Shown piece after piece: positions 50,877-59,557 of a DNA stretch of 64,000 nucleotides (its first letter is position 1; each line of letters opens with the position of its first letter). Below the pieces are notes generated by a model, which did not search any database, was not told where the DNA came from, and saw only the letters and a list, made by a program, of their open reading frames with translations. Source of the DNA: Candidatus Aminicenantota bacterium (GTDB taxonomy: Bacteria; Acidobacteriota; Aminicenantia; UBA2199); the NCBI GenBank assembly GCA_018262835.1, contig JADFDP010000005.1, forward strand, positions 1 to 64,000, read 5' to 3'. Made by a program: the position numbers and the translations under genes.

Positions 50877-50906
50877 ATTGTCCGCCAAAGGCGGCCGTGC
50901 TGTCAA
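50877..50906 (-). promoter_or_regulatory. PAP2-kinase promoter
   Basis: On the minus strand TTGACA (50901-50906), 18 bases, GACAAT (50877-50882), 38 bases before the ATG at 50838. Confidence 0.4.
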
Positions 50907-50959
50907 CTTTTTTTAAAGTCATGGCGCGGCGGGCCCTTAAAGTGAAGGCTTGGCGCGGG

Positions 50960-51328
50960 TCAATGGTGGCAGCCGTGGCCGCCGCAGGCGTTGTCGAAGG
51001 TGAGCTCGGGCAGCTCGCCGGCCGCGAACTTGTCGACCGCTTCCTGCACCGTGTCGCCGTCCAGCAGGTAGACCTTGATGCCGCCTTCGTTCAGCAGCTG
51101 CACGGCGCGCCGGCCCATGCCGCTGGTCAGGACCGCGTTGACGCCGAACCCAGAGATCATGCCCAGGGGCTGGCAGGCGCCGTGGGCGTGGTGGGAATGG
51201 TCATTTTCCAGGACCTGCACGCCCTGGCTCTCCGTGTCGTAAATGGTGAAGCAGGGGGCGCTGCCGAAATGGTCGTGCACTTTTTCCGTCAAACCGTTTT
51301 TCCCGGTCGTGGGCAAACATATTTTCAT
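50960..51328 (-). CDS. NifX/NifB-type dinitrogenase iron-molybdenum cofactor-like protein
   Basis: A 122-residue protein of the family that binds iron-sulfur or molybdenum-containing intermediates. KICLPTTGKNGLTEKVHDHF and SAPCFTIYDT, FGVNAVLTSGMGRRAVQLL with the family layout, and a C-terminal CGGHGCHH metal-binding tail. No other nif genes are near, so a role in metal or Fe-S handling, or as the sensor partner of the DUF134 protein, is likelier than nitrogenase assembly. AAGGAG ribosome site. Downstream of DUF134 by 15 bases. Confidence 0.85.
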   Translation of the reverse strand: MKICLPTTGKNGLTEKVHDHFGSAPCFTIYDTESQGVQVLENDHSHHAHGACQPLGMISGFGVNAVLTSGMGRRAVQLLNEGGIKVYLLDGDTVQEAVDKFAAGELPELTFDNACGGHGCHH

Positions 51329-51343
51329 TTTGTACTCCTTTTA

Positions 51344-51622
51344 TTATTGCTTGTGGATCCGGATGGCGTGGTCATGGAGCAACGCGTCGATGATCTTGAA
51401 CCTTCCCGCTTCCAGGAGCCGCTGCACGGTCCCCCGGGAGATCTTCATCCTTTCCGCCGCGGCGATCTGGCTTATGCCGTCATGGTCGCACAAGCGCGCG
51501 GCTTCGAACTCATCGAGGAAGATCTCCGCCATTTTAAGTTCAGCGAGAGGCGTCGAACGCGGCTTGAATATTTTATCCCCGTCCAGCATGCGGCAGCAGC
51601 GGTGTTTTTTACAACGCGGCAT
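51344..51622 (-). CDS. DUF134-family DNA-binding protein
   Basis: A 92-residue protein with C-terminal helix-turn-helix (GISQIAAAERMKISRGTVQR). The DUF134 family has the N-terminal MPRCKKHRCC Cys-rich stretch and LDEFEAARLCDHDG, present here. It is nearly always next to NifX/NifB-type genes; it probably regulates this two-gene unit by binding the palindrome 16 bases upstream of the start. GGAG 8 bases before the ATG. Confidence 0.85.
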   Translation of the reverse strand: MPRCKKHRCCRMLDGDKIFKPRSTPLAELKMAEIFLDEFEAARLCDHDGISQIAAAERMKISRGTVQRLLEAGRFKIIDALLHDHAIRIHKQ

Positions 51623-51637
51623 CTATTTTCTCCAATC

Positions 51638-51678
51638 GTGCATATGCACATAATAAGCGCAGCCGCCCGGTTTGTCAA
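51638..51678 (-). promoter_or_regulatory. DUF134 promoter with a perfect palindrome at the start site
   Basis: On the minus strand TTGACA (51673-51678), 17 bases, TATTAT (51650-51655), followed immediately by GTGCATATGCAC (51638-51649), a perfect 12-base palindrome at the expected transcription start. Confidence 0.65.
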
Positions 51679-51820
51679 CATGATTCCGAATATTTTTTCA
51701 GAATGCGCGGGCGGGCGCATTTCAGTCAATAGCTGGCATCTTGGGTTCACCTCTCGGCCGCCGCTGATTTCTGCGCGGTTTCCGGATGGAAAAGGCATGT
51801 AAAAGCGGCCGGCTGGTGAT

Positions 51821-51849
51821 TTGACAGCCCCATGTTAATGTGTTAACAT
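51821..51849 (+). promoter_or_regulatory. nifJ promoter with Rex-like operator
   Basis: TTGACA (51821-51826), 17 bases, TAACAT (51844-51849). The palindrome TGTTAATGTGTTAACA (51833-51848) spans the spacer and -10 box. It matches the TTGTTAA-N4-TTAACAA type of Rex site known in some Firmicutes, with 6-base arms and a 4-base centre. No rex gene is in the window. Confidence 0.5.
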
Positions 51850-51948
51850 TTTTTTTAATTAATTCCGGAAAAGCCACAGGAAATTCCAGCTCCGGTTTCA
51901 GCGGCTTCCTGTTTTCCTGCCCTTTTCCCCAAAAAGGAGAGCACCATC

Positions 51949-54900
51949 ATGAGCGACAAGAAAGCGACCATCGACGGCAATACCGCCGCGGCCCACGTGG
52001 CCTACGCCTATAGCGACATCGCCGCCATTTACCCGATCACCCCTTCCTCGGTAATGGGGGAGCTCGCCGATTCCTGGGCGGCGGACGGCCGGAAAAACAT
52101 TTTCGGCCAGGAAGTGGAGGTCATTGAACTCCAGTCCGAAGGCGGCGCTTCCGGGGCCGTGCACGGGGCGCTTTCGGCCGGGTCCATGACCACGACCTTC
52201 ACCGCTTCGCAGGGGCTGCTCCTGATGATTCCCAACATGCACAAGATCGCCGGCGAGATGCTGCCCACAGTGTTCCACGTCTCGGCCCGTTCGCTGGCCT
52301 GCCAGGCATTGTCCATTTTCGGCGATCATTCCGACGTCATGTCGGTGCGCAACACCGGCTTCGCGCTGGTGGCCGCCGCCTCGGTCCAGGAGATCATGGA
52401 CCTGGCCGTGGTTTCGCACCTGGCCACGCTGGAATCGTGGGTCCCCTTCCTGAATTTCTTCGACGGCTTCCGCACCTCGCATGAGATCCAGAAAGTGGAC
52501 ATGATCGACTATGAGACTATGGCCGGGCTCCTGGACATGAAACTGGTGGAGGATTTCCGCAGCCGGGCCCTGACCCCGGACCGCCCGGTGCTCAAGGTCG
52601 GCCAGCAGACTCCCGACGTCTATTTCCAGGGCCGGGAGACCGTGAACCTCTATTATGACAAGGTCCCGGGTATCGTACAGAAATACATGGACATCGTGGC
52701 CGCGAAGACCGGTCGCCAGTACAAGCTATTCGACTATGTGGGTCATCCCCAGGCGGAAAAGATCATCATCGCCATGGGTTCGGCCTGCGAGACCATCGAG
52801 GAGACCGTGGAGTATCTGAATAAAAAAGGCGCAAAATTGGGGTTGATCAAGGTCCGTCTCTACCGGCCCTTCTCCCTGGAAGCGCTGGTAAACGCCCTGC
52901 CCAAGTCGGTAAAAAAGATCGCCGTCCTGGACCGCACCAAGGAACCGGGCGCCCTGGGCGAGCCCCTGTACATGGACGTGGCCACCGCCCTGGCCAACAA
53001 GGGCCTGACGATCATCGGTGGCCGCTACGGCCTCAGCTCCAAGGAGTTCACCCCGGCCATGGTCAAGGCGGTTTATGACCACCTGGACGGCGCCTGCTTC
53101 CACGACTTTACCGTGGGCATCAACGACGATGTCTCCAAGCGCTCGCTGCCGGCAACCGCGGATTTGTCCATAGAGAAAGCCGACACCATCAGCTGCATCT
53201 TCTGGGGCCTGGGCTCGGACGGCACGGTCGGCGCCAACAAGAATTCGATCAAGATCATCGGCGACCACACCGACATGTACGCCCAGGGGTATTTTTCCTA
53301 TGATTCCAAGAAATCGGGCGGCATCACCATCTCTTATCTGCGTTTCGGCAAGAGCCCCATTCGCGCCCCCTACCTGTCCACCTCGGCCGATTTCATCGCC
53401 CTGCACAACCCGGCCTACATCGGGCGCTACGATGTGCTCATGGGGATCAAGGAGGGCGGCACCTTCCTGCTCAACTCCGAGTGGAGCAACGACGAGGTGT
53501 TCGACCACCTGACCCGCGACATGCAGGAGACGATCATCACCCGCAAGGTCAAGTTCTACAATATCAATGCCCTGAAAATATCCGACGAGGTCGGGCTGGG
53601 CAAGCGCATCAACTCGGTCATGCAGGCCGCGTTCTTCAAGATCTCGCGCATCCTTCCCGCCGACGAGGCCATCGAACTGATCAAGAAGGCCATCAAGAAA
53701 AGCTTTGAAAAAAAAGGCGAGAACATCGTCAAGATGAACTGGGAGGCGGTGGACCGCACCAGCGCCGCCCTGCAGCAGATCCAGGTGCCGGCCGACGTGA
53801 AGCAGATTAAGAAGTCGGCCCCGGTGCCCAAGCTGATCCCCGACGATGCTTCCGAATTCGCCCGTACTGTCATCGACAAGCTCATGCACCTGAAGGGAGA
53901 CAGCGTCCCTGTCTCGCAGATGCCCCTGGACGGCAAGGCGCCCACCGCCACCGCCCGGCTGGAGAAGCGCGGCATCGCCCCCCAGGTGCCGCACTGGATC
54001 AGCGCCAACTGCATCCAGTGCAACCAGTGCTCGCTGGTCTGCCCCCATGCCGCCATTCGCGCCAAGCAGATCGAGCCGGCGCAGCTCGCCGGCAAGCCGG
54101 CGTCGTTCGCGACCGTCAAGTCCGTCACCAAGAACGAGAAGAATCTCGAATACAAAGTTCAGGTCTACATCGAAGATTGCACCGGCTGCGGCAACTGCGT
54201 CCACGTCTGCCCGGCCAAGACCAAGGCCCTGGAGTTCCACCCCCTCGAGGACGAGCGCCTGGCCGGCGAGGGCGCCAATGCCCAGTTCTTCGAGGACCTG
54301 CCCGACAATATCATGGACGGCACAACGATCGCCCAGTTCAAGGGCGTGCAGTTCCGCAAGCCCCTGTTTGAGTTCTCGGGCGCCTGCGCCGGCTGCGGCG
54401 AGACCCCCTACGTCAAGCTGGCCTCCCAGCTCTTCGGCGAGCGCATGATCATCGCCAATGCCACCGGCTGCTCCTCGATCTACAGCGGCACTTTCCCCAC
54501 CACCCCTTATTGCGTGGGCAAGGACGGGCGCGGCCCGGCCTGGGCCAACTCGCTGTTCGAGGACAATGCCGAGTACGGTCTGGGCATGCGCCTGGCCGTG
54601 GACGCCAACCGCAAGCTGCTTCGTGCGGCCATCGACCGCCTGCTGGCCAGCAGCAGCGACAAGAAGCTGGAAGCGGCGGTGAAAAAGAGCCTCGAACTCT
54701 GGGACAAGAGCGGCGATGAGGCGCAGGCTGCGGCCATGGCCGTAAAGGGCCTGCTGCAGGCGGCCGTCAAGACGGCTGCACCCGCCAAGCAGGCCGAGCT
54801 GCGCAAGGTCATCGAGCTCCAGGACTACCTGGTCGACAAGTCGGTCTGGTGCATTGGCGGTGATGGCTGGGCCTACGATATCGGCTACGGCGGCCTGGAC

Positions 54901-55482
54901 CATGTGCTGGCCACGGGGAAGAATGTCAACGTGCTGGTGCTGGACACCGAGGTATATTCCAACACCGGCGGTCAGGCTTCCAAGTCCACCATGCTGTCGG
55001 CGGTGGCCCAGTTCGCCTCGGCCGGCAAGCGTACCGGCAAGAAGGACCTGGGGCTGATGTTCATGAGCTACGGCTACGTCTATGTTGCCTCTGTGGCCCA
55101 CGGCGCCAACATGAATCAATTGGTCAAGGCTTTCCTGGAGGCCGAAGCGTATCCCGGACCTTCCATCATCATCGCCTATTCGCCCTGTATCATGCACGGC
55201 ATCGACATGGGCCTTTCCAGCGCGGAAGCCAAGAAAGCCGTCCAGGCTGGCTACTGGCCGCTCTACCGCTACAATCCCGCCCTGAGCGCCGAAGGCAAGA
55301 ATCCCTTTATCTATGAGAGCCGCGACCCGAACATCGGCCTGCAGGACTTCCTGGCCAAGGAGATCCGCTTCTCCACGCTCAAGCTGCAGTTCCCCGATGT
55401 CGCCGACCGCCTGTACGAACAGGCCGTGGCCTTCAAAAAGGACAAGCACGAATACTACAAGAAATTGAGCGAATTGAAATAG
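51949..55482 (+). CDS. nifJ: Pyruvate:ferredoxin (flavodoxin) oxidoreductase, single-chain
   Basis: An 1177-residue homodimer-type enzyme converting pyruvate and CoA to acetyl-CoA, CO2 and reduced ferredoxin. Domain I has PITPSS and the QSEGGA segment; domain V has two [4Fe-4S] sites, CIQCNQCSLVCP and CTGCGNCVHVCP. The proximal-cluster domain has CAGCGE and a later YSPCIMHG Cys. The TPP motif is GDGWAYDIGYGGLDHV with SNTGGQASKST. AAGGAG 8 bases before the ATG. It is the key anaerobic-energy gene of the window; a Rex-like site suggests NADH/NAD control. Confidence 0.97.
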   Translation: MSDKKATIDGNTAAAHVAYAYSDIAAIYPITPSSVMGELADSWAADGRKNIFGQEVEVIELQSEGGASGAVHGALSAGSMTTTFTASQGLLLMIPNMHKIAGEMLPTVFHVSARSLACQALSIFGDHSDVMSVRNTGFALVAAASVQEIMDLAVVSHLATLESWVPFLNFFDGFRTSHEIQKVDMIDYETMAGLLDMKLVEDFRSRALTPDRPVLKVGQQTPDVYFQGRETVNLYYDKVPGIVQKYMDIVAAKTGRQYKLFDYVGHPQAEKIIIAMGSACETIEETVEYLNKKGAKLGLIKVRLYRPFSLEALVNALPKSVKKIAVLDRTKEPGALGEPLYMDVATALANKGLTIIGGRYGLSSKEFTPAMVKAVYDHLDGACFHDFTVGINDDVSKRSLPATADLSIEKADTISCIFWGLGSDGTVGANKNSIKIIGDHTDMYAQGYFSYDSKKSGGITISYLRFGKSPIRAPYLSTSADFIALHNPAYIGRYDVLMGIKEGGTFLLNSEWSNDEVFDHLTRDMQETIITRKVKFYNINALKISDEVGLGKRINSVMQAAFFKISRILPADEAIELIKKAIKKSFEKKGENIVKMNWEAVDRTSAALQQIQVPADVKQIKKSAPVPKLIPDDASEFARTVIDKLMHLKGDSVPVSQMPLDGKAPTATARLEKRGIAPQVPHWISANCIQCNQCSLVCPHAAIRAKQIEPAQLAGKPASFATVKSVTKNEKNLEYKVQVYIEDCTGCGNCVHVCPAKTKALEFHPLEDERLAGEGANAQFFEDLPDNIMDGTTIAQFKGVQFRKPLFEFSGACAGCGETPYVKLASQLFGERMIIANATGCSSIYSGTFPTTPYCVGKDGRGPAWANSLFEDNAEYGLGMRLAVDANRKLLRAAIDRLLASSSDKKLEAAVKKSLELWDKSGDEAQAAAMAVKGLLQAAVKTAAPAKQAELRKVIELQDYLVDKSVWCIGGDGWAYDIGYGGLDHVLATGKNVNVLVLDTEVYSNTGGQASKSTMLSAVAQFASAGKRTGKKDLGLMFMSYGYVYVASVAHGANMNQLVKAFLEAEAYPGPSIIIAYSPCIMHGIDMGLSSAEAKKAVQAGYWPLYRYNPALSAEGKNPFIYESRDPNIGLQDFLAKEIRFSTLKLQFPDVADRLYEQAVAFKKDKHEYYKKLSELK

Positions 55483-55511
55483 GGCCGCGCCGAGCGGAGA
55501 AGGGGACCGCC

Positions 55512-56132
55512 GTGGCCGTGGAGATTCAGAAGATCGACCTGGACCATCCCCACAGGCGGTTGTTGCAGCATGCTGTCAGCATCCTGAAAACCGGCGGCCT
55601 GATCGCCTATCCCACCGACACCATCTACGGCCTGGGCGCCGACCTGTTCAACAAGGGAGCCATGGAGCGGATCTTCAAGCTGAAAAAAACCTCCCGCCAG
55701 AAGCTGCTTAGCTTCATCTGCCCCGACCTGGCCTCGGTCGCGGACTGGGCCTATGTGCCCACCAGCGCCTTCCGCGTGTTGCGCCGCGTCACGCCGGGCC
55801 CATACACATTCGTCCTGCGCGCCAGCAAGGAGGTACCCAAAATACTTCTGCAGAAGCGGCCCACAGTGGGGGTGCGCATCCCGGATTCGGCCGTGGCCCT
55901 GGGCCTGGTACGCGAACTCGGCCGGCCGTTGCTTTCCACCTCGGTGCCCCAGGGTGCAGACGATTATTATACCGATCCCCTGGTGATCGCCGAGACCTTC
56001 CGCCATGAAATCGACCTGATCCTGGATGCCGGCATCCTGGCCAACCTGCCTTCGACCATTGTGGATCTCAGCGGGCCGTCCCCGGAGATCATCCGTCGCG
56101 GGGCCGGGGCCAGCGAGCCGTTCGGCCTGTAA
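55512..56132 (+). CDS. Threonylcarbamoyl-AMP synthase (Sua5/YciO/YrdC family)
   Basis: A 206-residue protein with the YrdC fold: LIAYPTDTIYGLGADL, KLLSFICPDL, PGPYTFVLRAS and GVRIPDSAVALGLVRELGRP, ending in the STIVDLSG motif. It makes threonylcarbamoyl-AMP from threonine, bicarbonate and ATP for t6A in tRNA. No C-terminal Sua5 domain, so TsaC/YrdC-like in length (YciO subgroup cannot be excluded). GTG start, AGAAGGGG nearby. 29 bases after nifJ. Confidence 0.85.
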   Translation: MAVEIQKIDLDHPHRRLLQHAVSILKTGGLIAYPTDTIYGLGADLFNKGAMERIFKLKKTSRQKLLSFICPDLASVADWAYVPTSAFRVLRRVTPGPYTFVLRASKEVPKILLQKRPTVGVRIPDSAVALGLVRELGRPLLSTSVPQGADDYYTDPLVIAETFRHEIDLILDAGILANLPSTIVDLSGPSPEIIRRGAGASEPFGL

Positions 56133-56200
56133 AACCGGCGCCGGCTCCTGATCCGGATTGCATTTCCCTTGCAACCGGTATAAAATTGAGCGGGGTAAAT

Positions 56201-56740
56201 ATGACAACAGCCAATATCATTACCATTGTTCGCATCGTCATGGTTCCTCTTTTTTTGGTCATCCTGCTGACTGAAATGCAGAACAAGGAGTTCATCGCAT
56301 TCGCCATCTTTGTCATTGCCGCCGTCACCGATTCGATCGACGGCTATATCGCCAGAAAGTTCAATGAGGTCAGCAACCTGGGCAAATTCCTCGATCCCCT
56401 GGCCGACAAGCTCCTGGTTTCCGCGGCGCTGATCGCCCTGGTTTACCTGCAGGAGGTGGAAACCTGGGTGGCCGCCGTCATCATCCTGCGCGAATTGTTC
56501 ATCTCGGCTTTCCGTTTTTACTTTTTGATCAGCAACGCATCCTTTTCGGCTTCAGTTCCCGCCAAGGTCAAGACCACTTTCCAGATCGTCGCCCTTTCCA
56601 TTTTGATCATTTACCGCAAAATGCCGTACGCGAATTATTTGCACATGCTGGGGACCGCGATCCTGTATGTGGCGGTCATCCTGACCGTTTACAGCGGCGC
56701 CGAGTACGTCATCCGCTTCAGCCGCTCCGCCAAAGAATAA
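56201..56740 (+). CDS. pgsA: CDP-diacylglycerol-glycerol-3-phosphate 3-phosphatidyltransferase
   Basis: A 179-residue membrane enzyme of the CDP-alcohol phosphatidyltransferase family. The motif D-x2-D-G-x2-A-R-x8-G-x3-D-x3-D is complete (DSIDGYIARKF...GKFLDPLADK, about 43-67). It makes phosphatidylglycerophosphate, the precursor of anionic phospholipids. ATG 56201 is chosen over TTG 56186. Co-transcribed with the DHS-like gene, which begins 2 bases later. Confidence 0.9.
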   Translation: MTTANIITIVRIVMVPLFLVILLTEMQNKEFIAFAIFVIAAVTDSIDGYIARKFNEVSNLGKFLDPLADKLLVSAALIALVYLQEVETWVAAVIILRELFISAFRFYFLISNASFSASVPAKVKTTFQIVALSILIIYRKMPYANYLHMLGTAILYVAVILTVYSGAEYVIRFSRSAKE

Positions 56741-56742
56741 CC

Positions 56743-57696
56743 ATGCCTTATCCGAAGTACCGGGCGCTGAACAGGAAAAAGCTGAAAGCCATTTCCATCA
56801 AGGAACGCCATTCGCTGATCCACCTGGAGGATTTTCCCAGGCCTTATCTCCCGGGTGCCGACTTCCGATCGTTTGTCGATTCTTTGCCTCCGTATCTCGC
56901 GGCCAACAACCTGCGCGAGTTCACGGACCTGTTGGGCGAAGCCCGGATAAAAAACAAGCCGATCATCTGGGGCATGGGTGCGAATCTGATCCAGCTGGGA
57001 CTGAGCCCGCTGGTCATCGACCTGATGCAGCGCGGCTGGATCTCGGCCATCGCCACCAACGGCGCCATGATGATCCACGATTTCGAGATCGCCCTGGCCG
57101 GCCACACCTCCGAGGACGTCGATGCGGACCTGCTTCAGGGCAACTATGGCAACACCGAGGAAACCGGCCTGTTCTTGAATCTGGCTTTCAAAGAAGGCCT
57201 GAGCAAAAGCATGGGGGCGGGGGAGGCGGTCGGCTATTACCTGATCCAGGCCAAACTGCAGCACCTGGAACAAAGCATTCTGTTCAATGCCTACAAACTG
57301 AACATTCCGGTCACCATCCACCCGACCATCGGCACCGACTTTATACATTACCATCCGCTGTTCGCCGGCGAGATCACCGGTGCTCTGGCCGAAAGGGATT
57401 TTCAACTGCTGGCCTCCATTGTTTCCGAATTGGGTGGCGGCGGGGTATTTCTGAATATCGGGTCGGCGGTCACCCTGCCCGAGATTTTTCTCGAAACCGT
57501 TTCCTTCTGTTCCGCCTTGGGGATTTCCCTGGAGAAATTCCATACCGCGGTTTTTGATCCCAGCGGCGACTACCGGCCATTTAAGAAGGTCAGCGATCGG
57601 ACGATGTCCCGGGGCGGCAAAGGGTTTTATTTTGTCGGCCACCATGAGATCATGATCCCGTTGCTGGCGGCCATGATCCTCAACAAGCAGGCCTAG
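56743..57696 (+). CDS. Deoxyhypusine-synthase-like protein of unknown reaction
   Basis: A 317-residue bacterial member of the deoxyhypusine synthase superfamily. It keeps an NAD-binding layout: KPIIWGMGANLIQLGLSPL, WISAIATNGAMMIHDFEIAL, TIHPTIGTDFIHYHP and VFLNIGSAVTLPEIFLET. The motif around the catalytic Lys of true deoxyhypusine synthase (a GQEFDGSDSGA-type strand) is not recognisable. Bacteria have no eIF5A to modify; some members are homospermidine synthases or act on agmatine-type substrates. Sits in a lipid/replication operon and overlaps nothing. Confidence 0.75.
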   Translation: MPYPKYRALNRKKLKAISIKERHSLIHLEDFPRPYLPGADFRSFVDSLPPYLAANNLREFTDLLGEARIKNKPIIWGMGANLIQLGLSPLVIDLMQRGWISAIATNGAMMIHDFEIALAGHTSEDVDADLLQGNYGNTEETGLFLNLAFKEGLSKSMGAGEAVGYYLIQAKLQHLEQSILFNAYKLNIPVTIHPTIGTDFIHYHPLFAGEITGALAERDFQLLASIVSELGGGGVFLNIGSAVTLPEIFLETVSFCSALGISLEKFHTAVFDPSGDYRPFKKVSDRTMSRGGKGFYFVGHHEIMIPLLAAMILNKQA

Positions 57697-57714
57697 ATCC
57701 AGGCTGCCTGACCC

Positions 57715-59022
57715 ATGGAAGTCCGCCACGATTTTTTCCCCCTCGCGGACAAGCTGCGGCCGGAGCGCCTGGCCGAGTTTGAGGGACAGATCCACCTGAC
57801 CGGCCGGCAAAAAATCATTCAAGCCCTGGTGCGGAGCAAGAATCTCGCCTCCATGATCTTCTGGGGCCCGCCGGGCACGGGCAAGACCACCCTGGCCCGT
57901 ATCCTGGTCAGGGAAACCGGCTACCCGTCCGCCGAGTTTTCGGCCACCGTCTCCGGGATCGCCGAGATCAAGAAAATGATGGAAAAATCGCTTGCCGCCC
58001 GTCAGGAGCGCGGCAAACCGCTGGTGCTGTTCGTCGATGAGATCCATCATTTCAACCGCAATGTCCAGGACGCCTTTTTACCGTATGTCGAGCGCGGCGA
58101 TATCATCCTGTTGGGGACCACAACCGAGAACCCGGCCTATAAAATCAACCGCGCCCTGCTTTCGCGCCTGAAGATCCTGGAATTGCTCCCCCTTGAAAAA
58201 GAGCAGTTGGAACGCATTTTGGGCAAAGCCCTGGCCTTTATCCGGGAACACGGCGGCGCCGACCTCCGTTTTACCCCCGAGGCCGAAGCCGTGGTCATCG
58301 GCTACAGCAACGGCGACGGCCGCCGGCTGCTGAACCTGGTGGAGATCGTTTTGCAAACGGCCGACCACTCCGGAGCGGTGGATGAAACATTCGTGCTCGA
58401 TGTCATCCAGAACAAGGTGGCCGGCTATGACCGGAGCGGCGACGACCGCTTCCAGTATATTTCGGCCCTGCACAAGAGCGTGCGCAATTCCGACGTGGAC
58501 GCCTCGCTGTTCTGGTTGTACCGCATGCTGGAAGGGGGCGAGGACCCGTTGTACATCCTCCGGCGCATGGTGCGCATGGCGGTTGAGGATATCGGGCTGG
58601 CGGATCCCGACGCCTTGCGCGTCTGCCTGAACGCCAAGCAGGCCTATGAATTCCTTGGCTCCCCCGAGGGCGACCTGTTTTTGACCGAAGCGGCGGTATA
58701 CCTGGCCGCGGCGCCCAAGAGCAATTCCCTTTACCGGGCCGATGGCAAAATGAAGCAACTCGCCGAGAAGTACAAAATGCTGCCCGTGCCCCTGCAGATC
58801 GTCAATCCCGATAATTTCATCGCCGCCGGCAAGGGGGCGGGCAAGGATTATGTTTACGCCCACGACCGCCCGGAAAAAACTTCGCTGCTCAAGACCCTGC
58901 CCGAGGGGGTGGAGGAGAAGGAGTTTTACGAGCCCGGGAGCATGGGCTTCGAGAAGAATATCCGCGAACGCTTAGCTTATTGGAAGAAGATCAAGGACGA
59001 GCTCAATAAAAAAGCAAAATAG
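57715..59022 (+). CDS. rarA: Replication-associated recombination protein A (AAA ATPase)
   Basis: A 435-residue RarA/MgsA. DKLRPERLAEFEGQ at the N-terminus, Walker A GPPGTGKTT (51-59), Walker B LFVDEIHHF, sensor 1 GTTTENPAY, and the C-terminal tetramerisation part (VYLAAAPKSNSLYRA and YKMLPVPLQIVN). It acts at stalled replication forks. 18 bases after the DHS-like gene; last in that operon. A short repeat pair lies downstream. Confidence 0.95.
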   Translation: MEVRHDFFPLADKLRPERLAEFEGQIHLTGRQKIIQALVRSKNLASMIFWGPPGTGKTTLARILVRETGYPSAEFSATVSGIAEIKKMMEKSLAARQERGKPLVLFVDEIHHFNRNVQDAFLPYVERGDIILLGTTTENPAYKINRALLSRLKILELLPLEKEQLERILGKALAFIREHGGADLRFTPEAEAVVIGYSNGDGRRLLNLVEIVLQTADHSGAVDETFVLDVIQNKVAGYDRSGDDRFQYISALHKSVRNSDVDASLFWLYRMLEGGEDPLYILRRMVRMAVEDIGLADPDALRVCLNAKQAYEFLGSPEGDLFLTEAAVYLAAAPKSNSLYRADGKMKQLAEKYKMLPVPLQIVNPDNFIAAGKGAGKDYVYAHDRPEKTSLLKTLPEGVEEKEFYEPGSMGFEKNIRERLAYWKKIKDELNKKAK

Positions 59023-59027
59023 TCCTT

Positions 59028-59137
59028 GGCAGACGGCTGACGGCTGACGGCGTACGGCAAGACAAGTCCGAATGCGCGAGGCACTTTTTTGATTCTTTCT
59101 TTTCTTTCCGTCCGCCCTCCGCCGTTTGCCGTAAACC
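59028..59137. repeat. ACGGCTGACGGCGTACGG-type inverted repeat element
   Basis: Left part AGACGGCTGACGGCTGACGG CGTACGGCAAG-type (59028-59060) and right part TCCGCCGTTTGCCGTAAACC (59118-59137) are imperfect inverted copies around a spacer. A similar element lies after dtd at 62361-62449. Confidence 0.45.
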
Positions 59138-59182
59138 GAGCTCAATATTGTTTTGATTCTGTTAGTATGGTAATTTCTACTT

Positions 59183-59557
59183 ATGAATGTGCAAGTGACA
59201 CCGGCGGCGCTGCAGGAGATCGCTGTCCTGCGCCAATCGGGTTATCGGGGGACCGGATTCCTGCTGGGTACGGTGATCGGCCGTTTTGTTTTGATCGAGC
59301 AGCTGCTGGCCCTGGATTTCAACCGTAAAAACGGGAGCAGGGTCTACGGAACGGTTTGCGAAAGCTACCCGCAGCGGCTGCAGGGAGTGTTTTTTTGCCG
59401 CCGGCCGTCATTCGTCCTGGATTGCTTCCTGCCGGACCTGGTCATGGCCATAAAGCGTGACCGGATCGAAATGCTCGCCTGCGAATTTTCCAATGCCAAG
59501 CGCAAAGCCTTTCTGGCTCCGCTTACGGAGGACAAGGAGGGAAAATGGCCGATCTGA
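59183..59557 (+). CDS. Small protein of unknown function
   Basis: A 124-residue protein. MNVQVTPAALQEIAVLRQSG, then GTGFLLGTVIGRFVLIEQLL and a C-terminal NAKRKAFLAPLTE. The strands GFLLGTVIGRFVLIEQLLALDF look like the start of a JAB1/MPN-like fold, but the JAMM metal motif HxHxx(7)SxxD is not visible. It overlaps the AMMECR1 gene by 13 bases. Start ATG is in a region without clear ribosome site. Confidence 0.55.
   Translation: MNVQVTPAALQEIAVLRQSGYRGTGFLLGTVIGRFVLIEQLLALDFNRKNGSRVYGTVCESYPQRLQGVFFCRRPSFVLDCFLPDLVMAIKRDRIEMLACEFSNAKRKAFLAPLTEDKEGKWPI

Noticed and set aside
50960-51328. Evidence for nitrogen fixation from the NifX-like gene and the name nifJ
   Set aside because: No nifHDK or other nif genes; DUF134-NifX pairs and single-chain pyruvate:ferredoxin oxidoreductase are common in anaerobes that do not fix nitrogen.
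52726-55449. A 907-residue open frame on the minus strand
   Set aside because: Antisense shadow of nifJ; composition is Gly/Asp/Val-rich without motifs.
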